Positions 1 to 5,487 of a stretch of DNA of 6,066 nucleotides are shown one piece after another. Numbering within the stretch: the stretch's first letter is position 1; every line of letters begins with the position of its first letter. A model generated the notes under the pieces. The model searched no databases, had not been told where the DNA came from, and saw nothing but the letters and a program-made list of their open reading frames with translations. A program made the translations under genes and the position numbers. This stretch comes from Desulfobacula sp. (GTDB lineage Bacteria > Desulfobacterota > Desulfobacteria > Desulfobacterales > Desulfobacteraceae), in assembly GCA_027858355.1 (NCBI GenBank), contig JAQICW010000547.1:1-6066 (forward strand). Reading direction: 5' to 3'.

Positions 1-49
1 AAATTGAGAATTCCACCGCCTTTACCGCTGCTGAAATCTTTTTATACAT
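1..49 (-). CDS. possible start of a further gene, cut by window edge
   Basis: An ATG at 49 opens a frame that stays open to the window edge, reading MYKKISAAVKAVEFSI. It begins 15 bases after the stop of the RelE-like remnant. The bases before it (TTAGGGCAG) give at most a weak ribosome binding site. I do not recognise the 16 visible residues. It could be a real gene, or just an open stretch in decayed DNA; the fragment is too short to decide. Confidence 0.2.
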   Translation of the reverse strand, partial: MYKKISAAVKAVEFSI

Positions 50-64
50 TCTGCCCTAACTGAA

Positions 65-309
65 TCATTTTCTTTTTTGTGCTTTTTTATAAACCATTTT
101 TGTGTCTCTTTTCCCTACAGCAATAACCATTATGACAATTTCTTCGTCAACTACTTCATACACCAACCGATAGCCACTCGCTCTAAGCTTTATTTTAAAA
201 TGATTTTTAAAGCCCGAAAGCTGGCTTGCAATAACATGAGGGTTTTTTAGTCGTTCAGAAAGTTTTTTCTTAAATTGTTTCTGAATGGAATTGTCTAATT
301 GCAGATATT
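65..309 (-). pseudogene. RelE-family mRNA-interferase toxin, N-terminus lost
   Basis: The frame ending in TGA at 67-65 encodes the RelE fold from about the first long helix to the C-terminus. About 77 residues, from LDNSIQKQFKKKL (codon at 298) to KAQKRK, align by eye with E. coli RelE residues ~18-93. Family landmarks are present: FKIKLRASGYRLVY holds the two catalytic lysines and the arginine, and VGKRD and the following VY hold the later arginine and tyrosine. RelE toxins cut mRNA in the ribosomal A site and are normally paired with an antitoxin. Here the first strand (usual form M.Y.L.F...A.KEW.K) is missing or unrecognisable. Upstream, the frame runs into the methylase remnant and reaches a TAA near 386 with no ATG, GTG or TTG at a plausible place. 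No antitoxin gene is visible. I read it as a truncated, inactive toxin; use of a rare CTG start near 304 is possible but lacks a ribosome binding site. Confidence 0.75.
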
Positions 310-707
310 TTATCTCAAAATCATCACATACCGGCTGACAACCCCGAAAATCTTTTTTTTCTGCATAGGTGCCACAACGCCTGCATTAAATCGTTCTGAA
401 TACAAAGGAGCCTGGATGATATGGGTTAGAGCCCAGCCGGTTTTTTTTGAAAATTTCATAATAATCCACAACTAAAATCCCCTGTCCCGATCCCCCAGTT
501 AAGTTCTTTAAACCGGGTTTGATCATTCTTTCCCTTTAAAGCCTGTGACCATACCATAGGTTCAGGCCAGCCGTGCTTTAGGGCAACTTGCAGGACAGTA
601 AAACCTTTTGACAAATCGCTATTTAGTGGATTTGCCAACTCTGGCATTTCCGCTAAATGGGCGGACAAAGTCCTTCTACTAATGCCCAGTCTCTTTGCAA
701 TCCTGTC
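310..707 (-). pseudogene. DNA methylase remnant: HTH-containing N-part joined to C-terminal tail, catalytic core absent
   Basis: The 5' part (open from 707 to the TGA at 458-456) encodes a helix-turn-helix-like start, DRIAKRLGISRRTLSAHLAE, followed by DLSKGFTVLQVALKHGWPEP and GKNDQTRFKELNWG. From memory this resembles the region just before the catalytic domain in phage- or plasmid-type N4/N6 DNA methylases. The 3' part, in other frames, reads ILVVDYYEIFKK, then TGWALTHIIQAPL, RFNAGVVAPMQKKK and SRYVMILR, ending at TAA 312-310, which resembles the tail of the same family. The SAM-binding and catalytic motifs expected between them (FDPPY / DPMAGGG types) are absent. A frame change inside the 3' part falls at a run of eight A (T8 on the plus strand, 441-448). 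Just before codon 707 a TAA interrupts the frame, and the neighbouring frame reads DWEKLRQ, suggesting another frameshift upstream. The protein cannot be a working enzyme. Family identity is recalled, not searched. Confidence 0.65.
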
Positions 708-737
708 TTAATTTTTCCCAGTCCCCGATGATAATGA

Positions 738-1703
738 TTAGGAAGCAATATGAATAGTATATTGCAACATAGTATCATACAAATCAAGAACCTCTTTATC
801 TATGGCCTTTAAAATATTTTTCTCCAATTGTTTTCCCCGACCCATCACATTTATATCAATTGCGGATTTTTTTTCAAGCTCAAAACTGGAATTCTGGAAA
901 AAAGGACTTCCATTGAATGTAGGCTCCAAAAGGATTTCGTTCCATTTTATATGTATATTATCCGCCAGTATCATCATAGTCTTCCTTGGGCTTAAAATCA
1001 GATCCTCAAACCTGAAAACTATCAGGTCTTTTTGCCGGGCCATAACCACGGCTTGTTGTACTATAATTTTATAATACTCCATTATCTCAAAGGGATTCTG
1101 GGAAAAGGGCGTACTCTTGCGCAGATGAATTGCAGATGCCAGCCAATCATCAGGCCTTCTTACCATAAAAACCATTTTACCATTGGGATACACCTGCTTA
1201 AAATTAATAAAGTTTTTTTTGTATAGTTCTGGCCTGCGCAATGTCATTTGCCCTACAATATATTTTTTGATTCCGTATAAATTCTGATTGTTCCGCCATC
1301 CATTAAATATTGCCGTAAAAAAAGCATTAAAATAATCTCGTGGTTTATCTTTGACTAAGAATTGATTAAATATTTCCCTGTACCAGGTTCCATTAAAATA
1401 AATGGGGTATAATTCCTGAGCCATATTTGAAGACTGTTTTTTCATGCCTATCAGATGAAATTTTTCCATGTTCATATACGAAAAAACATCCTCTAAAACA
1501 TTATCTGAGTTTAAAATGGCGCTTTTATCGGGCCAGATACGACCCTTATTGGCGAACCCAAACACAGCAGGGTAACAATGAAATTGTGGATGAGAATCCA
1601 AAAGCCTTAACAATAAAGTTCCTCCAGACCTAGGCAACTGGCATATCCAAAGAATATTTTCCGTAACTGACTTCACCCATTCAATTTTAAATTTTTCAGT
1701 CAT
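738..1703 (-). CDS. sulfotransferase family protein (PAPS-dependent)
   Basis: This 321-residue protein belongs to the PAPS-dependent sulfotransferase family, which moves sulfate from PAPS to a hydroxyl or amine of an acceptor. The 5'-phosphosulfate loop is clear near the N-terminus as LPRSGGTLL (residues 23-31) followed by RLLDSHP. The 3'-phosphate site is likely VRRPDDWLAS (181-190), with the expected Arg and Ser. A later FRFEDLILSPRKTM (230-243) matches the usual RYEDL..P..T helix. There is no signal peptide or membrane segment, so it should act in the cytoplasm. It starts 18 bases after the methyltransferase stop, with AGGAT and AAAGGG (1716-1706) before the ATG. As the last gene of the sugar cluster, its acceptor is probably the same glycan or its nonulosonic acid, but the acceptor cannot be read from sequence. 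The gene is intact, unlike the genes that flank the cluster. Confidence 0.85.
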   Translation of the reverse strand: MTEKFKIEWVKSVTENILWICQLPRSGGTLLLRLLDSHPQFHCYPAVFGFANKGRIWPDKSAILNSDNVLEDVFSYMNMEKFHLIGMKKQSSNMAQELYPIYFNGTWYREIFNQFLVKDKPRDYFNAFFTAIFNGWRNNQNLYGIKKYIVGQMTLRRPELYKKNFINFKQVYPNGKMVFMVRRPDDWLASAIHLRKSTPFSQNPFEIMEYYKIIVQQAVVMARQKDLIVFRFEDLILSPRKTMMILADNIHIKWNEILLEPTFNGSPFFQNSSFELEKKSAIDINVMGRGKQLEKNILKAIDKEVLDLYDTMLQYTIHIAS

Positions 1704-1721
1704 AACCCTTTATCCTGCATC

Positions 1722-2342
1722 CTACTTTTTAAACAGCCACCAATGGCTGTTGTCACTTGAATCAAACCGCTGCCATAAAAAACCATAATCAAGGACATCA
1801 ATGTTTGGAAATGTATCCAGGTACAAACCTCCAAAATCTCTCTTAAATAATAATTTACTTTTGCCATGATACTGAACTTCTTCTGGTTCATGGGAAAAAT
1901 ACTCAATACATACAATGTAATGTTTGGCAACTCTGTAAATTTCACGCATCATTTTTTTCAGATCACCTGGGGCAATATGAATCAATACCCCTGATGTAAA
2001 AACCATATCAATACTATTATCTGGATAGGGCAATGCAAAACCGTCCGATTCATGCAATGTCACGGTCTCAAGTTCCTTGTTCTCCCGGACGGCCCTGCAT
2101 GCTCTGGAATTGGGTTCAACTGCATGTAAATCATTAATATAATTTTGTAATACCATCAAATTCCGCCCGATATTACACCCCACCTCAAGCACACTTTCGG
2201 GATATGGATTCAAGACGCTGGATAAAATTTTCCCCCAGTCTCGATGCAGCTTTTGAATATTTTCTTTGGAAATCCGATTTCTGCGCCTAAAGGAATATTC
2301 AAAACCGAAATCCGATTTCCAGAATTCAAGCTGTTTTGTCAT
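1722..2342 (-). CDS. SAM-dependent methyltransferase, pseudaminic/legionaminic acid-associated type
   Basis: This class I methyltransferase has 206 residues from the start chosen. It opens with TKQLEFWKSDFGFEY, which resembles the 'pseudaminic acid biosynthesis-associated methylase' group (TKQ.EFW...FG.EY). Motif I is VLEVGCNIGRN, the acidic end of strand 2 is HAVEPN, and the later core is LPYPDNSIDMVFTSGVLIHI. I prefer the ATG at 2342: it has AAAGG seven bases upstream (2354-2350) and matches the family start. An ATG at 2366 adds eight residues and overlaps the preceding stop as ATGA, so translational coupling from there is also possible. Campylobacter has a comparable pairing of amidotransferase (PtmG) and methyltransferase (PtmH) for N-methylated acetamidino legionaminic acid. 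By analogy this enzyme may methylate the amidine made by its upstream neighbour; that substrate is an inference. Confidence 0.85.
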   Translation of the reverse strand: MTKQLEFWKSDFGFEYSFRRRNRISKENIQKLHRDWGKILSSVLNPYPESVLEVGCNIGRNLMVLQNYINDLHAVEPNSRACRAVRENKELETVTLHESDGFALPYPDNSIDMVFTSGVLIHIAPGDLKKMMREIYRVAKHYIVCIEYFSHEPEEVQYHGKSKLLFKRDFGGLYLDTFPNIDVLDYGFLWQRFDSSDNSHWWLFKK

Positions 2343-2349
2343 ATTTGTA

Positions 2350-2354
2350 CCTTT
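2350..2354 (-). promoter_or_regulatory. ribosome binding site supporting the 2342 start of the methyltransferase
   Basis: AAAGG lies seven bases before the ATG at 2342. No purine-rich site precedes the alternative ATG at 2366, which instead overlaps the upstream stop codon. This favours the shorter protein but does not exclude coupled initiation at 2366. Confidence 0.5.
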
Positions 2355-2362
2355 GCTTTCTT

Positions 2363-3658
2363 TCATATAATTCTAAATTTCAGATTAAAATCATCAAAAG
2401 CAGGCTCTCCAATTTTCAAGGGCGGGTTCTCAGGATTATAATACAGATGCCTGTTCTTTTGTGAAAAAGTTCTGTCCAATGAGGAGTCAACTTTTGCCGC
2501 CTCAGAAAATGTAGTTTCCAAGTGGTTAATCACACTGTCCTTCACCAGCCAACTCCCATTCTTTTTTACCCATATGTCTTTATCCCTCATGGGTTCTATC
2601 ATCTGAAAGAAATTCACTTTTGTAATGCCCAGAAAATCCAGATAAGTCTCAAGTGTTTTCGGCTCCACATGATCATATTGTTCGACCATTTGTATTCCTT
2701 TTTCACGGGTCATTCTTCCATGCCTGATTTCCATTGATGCATCATCTGTTGACCTGCCATAACCAAATTTAAAATATTTCAGGTAATCATGAATATCATT
2801 TGCATGATCTTCAATTTTTGAATACAGGTTAAAGCTTCTTTCCCTTTTATAGCTTACCGTTCCAAAGCCCCACTTTTCAATCATCTCTTCTGCATGCTGT
2901 TTGGCATCCCAATAAAAAAAATTGCTGATATATATCCCCTTAACTCCAACTCTTTCTATATCCTCATCATTTGGATAAACATAAGGAGCTATATCCTGAC
3001 GGGAAATGACACCCCCTGATTTTTCAATCAGATCTTCTGGTTCATATCCCCGCATGTCATGTTCTTTTCTGGTCCATTTTGTAAACTCAACAAAATCTTC
3101 CAAAGCCACCACCCCTGTCAGTTCTGCAAAACCATGTTCACCCCAGACAATCAAAGGAATATTTTTTTCAACCGCGACCTGAAAAGGCACCGTTCGAATA
3201 CCGGCATGATAATGCCAGGTTAGATCCCCCACAGTCTCAAGCATAAACCTGGCAACCTTTTTTACTGATTGTGGATTTGCCGTAACACGGACAAGGTCAC
3301 ATCCTGATTTTTCAACCAGGTTTGCAAGATTTTTTATACCAGATTCCGTATTGAATATATGATTGAATGTTACCAGCAATGGATTCATTCCGTATTTTTT
3401 CTTGAGCAGATAAACCTGATAATGGCTGTCCTTTCCACCACTGACAGGTATGATACAATCGTAGATATTTTTTCTTTTTCGTGCCTCTGTCCTGGCTTGG
3501 GAAAGAAGCTGTTGAAACATTTGTTCCCTTTGTTTCCAGTCAATTTCAAGATTTTGTCGGGATTCATGATACCTGCAACCACTGCAGATTCCATCATCAT
3601 CAAAAATAATGGTTGGTTTTGCATTCTCTGGATACAGGCACCTGGCACAATATCTCAT
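2363..3658 (-). CDS. N-acetyl sugar amidotransferase (WbpG/PseA/WbuX type)
   Basis: This 431-residue PP-loop ATPase activates the carbonyl of a sugar acetamido group with ATP so that ammonia can replace the oxygen, giving an acetamidino group. The N-terminus has two CxxC pairs, C4/C7 (CARC) and C25/C28 (CSGC), typical of the family's metal-binding knuckle. The ATP loop is SGGKDS at 73-78. Conserved-looking blocks follow, such as LVTFNH, WGEHGFAELTG and FKFGYGRSTDDASMEIRHGR. WbpG (Pseudomonas O-antigen) and PseA (Campylobacter flagellin) are the named relatives, and WbpG works with HisH2 and HisF2, which match the two genes just upstream here. The protein is longer than the roughly 380 residues I expect, with about 55 extra residues after ~376. 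The start has AGGAG and AAAGG upstream. The gene overlaps the longer methyltransferase start by four bases. The reading frame is intact. Confidence 0.9.
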   Translation of the reverse strand: MRYCARCLYPENAKPTIIFDDDGICSGCRYHESRQNLEIDWKQREQMFQQLLSQARTEARKRKNIYDCIIPVSGGKDSHYQVYLLKKKYGMNPLLVTFNHIFNTESGIKNLANLVEKSGCDLVRVTANPQSVKKVARFMLETVGDLTWHYHAGIRTVPFQVAVEKNIPLIVWGEHGFAELTGVVALEDFVEFTKWTRKEHDMRGYEPEDLIEKSGGVISRQDIAPYVYPNDEDIERVGVKGIYISNFFYWDAKQHAEEMIEKWGFGTVSYKRERSFNLYSKIEDHANDIHDYLKYFKFGYGRSTDDASMEIRHGRMTREKGIQMVEQYDHVEPKTLETYLDFLGITKVNFFQMIEPMRDKDIWVKKNGSWLVKDSVINHLETTFSEAAKVDSSLDRTFSQKNRHLYYNPENPPLKIGEPAFDDFNLKFRII

Positions 3659-3665
3659 ATTTTTA

Positions 3666-3676
3666 CCTTTTCTCCT
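3666..3676 (-). promoter_or_regulatory. ribosome binding site of the amidotransferase gene
   Basis: AGGAG (3676-3672) and AAAGG (3670-3666) lie in the 28-base gap between the restored hisF-like stop and the ATG at 3658. The AAAGG is seven bases from the start. A strong independent site means the amidotransferase can be translated even though the two genes ahead of it are broken. Confidence 0.55.
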
Positions 3677-3686
3677 GGATTATCAT

Positions 3687-4452
3687 TCATACTTGTCTGA
3701 CATTCAGCCCGGCTTCACGTAAATATTGTTTAGCCTTTTTGGTACTTTGCTCGGTATAATGAAAAATATTTGCAGCAGCCACGGCATCAGCCTTTGCCAG
3801 ACAGATTCCGTCTGCCAGATCTTTCCACTGGAATACCCCCCCCCATGGCAATTACCGGAACACTGACCTTTTGACTGATTTGTTTAATCAAGGGGATATT
3901 ATACCCCTTTCGATTGCCGTCGTGGTCCAGTGAGTTTACAAAAAATTCACCCGCCCCCTTGAGTTCTGCTTTTCTGGCCCAGTCAATGGCCCTCGTCTGA
4001 CAGCCACACCTTCCTCGATCGATTGCGACCAATTCTTCTCCAGAATGGTTCTGCTTACCATCAATGGACACCACCACACATTGCCTGCCAAATTTATTTG
4101 CCAGTTCTGATATTAAATCAGGATTCATATAGGCCTCTGTATTCACAATAATTTTATCCGCGCCATTGGCCAAAAGCTTTTGGGCATAAAAAATATCCTT
4201 AATCCATCCACCTGCTGCCAACGGGACAAAACATTTTTGGGAAAGTCTGTTAACGGTTTCTATAAAAGAATCTTTTGTGGAAATGTCCCTGGATACATTG
4301 AGCAAAATAATTTCATCAATGGCCCAGTGGTTAAAACTCTCAATGGCATGGACCGGATCATAGTGGATAATATTGGTGTGCTTAAATCTAACACTTTGCA
4401 CCACCTGGCCATTTCGCAGAAGGATTACAGCTATCAGCCTGTTCTTTACCAT
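3687..4452 (-). pseudogene. HisF-like (HisF2) ammonia-channel/amidotransferase subunit, frameshifted at a G9 run
   Basis: Removing one base from the G run restores a 254-residue HisF-like (beta/alpha)8 barrel, the normal family length, ending in TGA at 3689-3687. As written, the frame leaves the family after VIAMGG and stops at 3787. The other frame continues exactly as expected: VFQWKDLADGI, then ADAVAAANIFHYTEQST and KKAKQYL. Family blocks before the break include VPLAAGGW, GADKIIVNTEA, VVVSIDG and DHDGNRKGYN. Asp11 of true HisF is Leu here (AVILLRNG in place of PCLDVRDG), while the second catalytic Asp is kept (D131 in SIDG). This fits the HisF2 subgroup, which feeds ammonia to a sugar amidotransferase rather than making imidazole. 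The ATG at 4452 shares its A with the stop of the hisH-like gene (TGATG), so coupling is likely; a TTG at 4455 is a weaker alternative. It may be a decayed gene, a phase-variable gene in the off state, or a homopolymer sequencing error. Confidence 0.85.
3836..3844. repeat. C9/G9 homopolymer run at the hisF-like frameshift
   Basis: Nine C on the plus strand read as nine G in the gene, immediately after the ATG codon of VIAMGG. Eight G would join the two halves of the HisF-like protein as VIAMGGVFQWKDL. Runs of this length are prone to slippage in replication, in transcription and in sequencing. Confidence 0.9.
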
Positions 4453-5069
4453 CAATCCGGCAGTGCAATAAAATTTTTTATCATTTGCAATCCAGGCTTC
4501 TCGCTCTTTTCCGGATGAAATTGGACTCAGTACACATTCTCTTTTTTTAAAGCAGAAACAAAAATTTCACCATGAAATGTTGTGGCAAGAATATTTGATT
4601 TATCCTGGCAGAGAAAAAAATAGGAATGAGCAAAATAAAAATCCAGGCCTGTTTCAATTTTACTAAAAAGAAGATCCTGCGTTACAAAGTCCAGGCTATT
4701 CCACCCCATGTGTGGCACCCTGTATAAGGAAGGGTTCTGTGGAAATGGCAATATCTCACCCTTAATGAGATCCAACCCTGGGGAGATACCAAACTCATGG
4801 CTCCTGGTGGCCAATACTTGCATCCCAAGGCAGATTCCCAATAGATACTTACCTTTTTTGACCTCCTCGGGTATAGCTGTTGAAAATCATTTTTCCTGAA
4901 GGCTTTCCATGGCCTTGCCAAAAGCACCCACACCCGGTAAAATTAATTTTGAACAATCTTTCAGATCCCTGGGATGGTATGCAACAATCAATGGCTCATC
5001 AGTACAATACCTGACTGCATTTATCACCGATTTTATATTTCCGGAATCGTAGTTTATGATACCAATCAT
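4452..5069 (-). pseudogene. HisH-like (HisH2) glutaminase subunit with two in-frame TGA codons
   Basis: A single frame of 205 sense and interrupted codons spans a complete HisH-type class I glutamine amidotransferase, the normal family length (about 200). It opens with MIGIINYDSGN and has LILPGVGAFGKAMESL. The nucleophile Cys80 is in LLGICLGMQ, VPHMGWN and YFAHSY follow, and the catalytic His185 and Glu187 are in VQFHPEKS. The frame is cut by TGA at codon 61 (4889-4887, after ESLQEK) and TGA at codon 181 (4529-4527, after KENVY). Both are positions where relatives carry Gly (LREKG, NVYGVQFHPE), so each fits a GGA-to-TGA change. Without readthrough only a 60-residue fragment lacking Cys80 is made. 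In its working form it would hydrolyse glutamine and pass ammonia to the HisF-like partner, with which it overlaps by one base. AGGCAGG precedes the ATG. Paralogue status (sugar amidation, not histidine synthesis) is inferred from the amidotransferase downstream and the absence of other his genes. Confidence 0.88.
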
Positions 5070-5487
5070 TTAACCTGCCTTTTGGGCTTATCATCAAAAA
5101 TCCTAGGACTGGATATTTGCCATAAGGTATAGCTCAGGGGAGGGAATAGGGGCTGACGGGTTTTGTAACCGGCTGACCAATATGAAATTGGTGGGATATG
5201 GATTTTACTCAGTGAAATTTGAACGAACAGAGGTTTTACCCTCGCAATTGATTATTCGGGGATGGGTCTAACTTGCCCAACTCTTGGATGAATGAAAAAT
5301 ATTATTTTCGCACAAAGCCACGAAGGCACTGAGTCTATAGCCTTCTTGGTGTCTTTGTGCGAGTTTTTAAATGGCCGGATAGAACCATGCCCGATTATTC
5401 TTATGGATTGATGAGCTCAGCAGATCTTAGAAAATTACGAAATGGGTTCGTGGAATGTTTTTTGAGGAAGGAATAAATTTTGAATAT
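5070..5487. other. non-coding stretch between transposase and sugar cluster
   Basis: I see no gene, tRNA or convincing promoter in these 418 bases. They hold the imperfect palindrome at 5308-5362 and a small AT-rich inverted repeat (GGAATAAA 5470-5477, TTTATTCC 5487-5494) that runs into the end of the transposase gene. The minus-strand promoter of the sugar cluster is probably somewhere here, or was supplied from further upstream before the transposase arrived, but no clear -35/-10 pair stands out. One terminal repeat of the insertion element should also lie here; it cannot be placed without the other end. Confidence 0.5.
5308..5362. repeat. long imperfect palindrome
   Basis: TCGCACAAAGCCACGAAGGC (5308-5327) pairs with the complementary arm at 5340-5362 (core GCCTTC...CTTTGTGCGA), with a few mismatches or bulges and about 12 loop bases. 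The wording (CGCACAAAG.CAC.AAGGC) resembles dispersed CACAAAG-type intergenic repeats seen in several environmental bacterial genomes; this is recalled and not searched. On the plus strand it is followed by GAGTTTTT, so it could end transcription in that direction. On the minus strand it could form a hairpin ahead of the sugar cluster. Confidence 0.65.

Noticed and set aside
410..479. Small plus-strand peptide starting MIWVRAQP after an AAAGGAG-like site
   Set aside because: Only 19 codons, antisense to the methylase tail, with no recognisable sequence; the purine-rich site looks fortuitous.
802..1633. Plus-strand reading frames of 64-90 codons opposite the sulfotransferase
   Set aside because: They lie antisense to a well-conserved gene, lack recognisable domains and are explained as shadows.
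3359..3700. A 113-codon plus-strand frame opposite the amidotransferase start
   Set aside because: It overlaps the conserved CxxC and SGGKDS coding region in antisense and has no family resemblance.
4527..4889. UGA read as glycine genome-wide, as in SR1/Gracilibacteria
   Set aside because: Five other long reading frames in the window encode all their glycines with GGN and contain no internal TGA, and the amidotransferase gene ends with TGA.
4887..4889. TGA as selenocysteine in the hisH-like gene
   Set aside because: Both TGA codons fall at glycine positions away from the catalytic cysteine, and I see no reason or obvious adjacent hairpin for selenocysteine insertion.
4682..4933. A separate 83-codon gene inside the hisH-like region
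   Set aside because: It is in a different frame from the conserved HisH motifs on the same strand; the HisH frame explains the sequence.
3787..5069. Housekeeping histidine biosynthesis genes
   Set aside because: No other his genes are present, the first catalytic Asp of HisF is replaced by Leu, and the next gene is a sugar amidotransferase known to use HisH2/HisF2.
5070..5487. CRISPR array, tRNA or riboswitch in the non-coding gap
   Set aside because: There is one palindrome but no regularly spaced repeats, no cloverleaf and no known riboswitch core.
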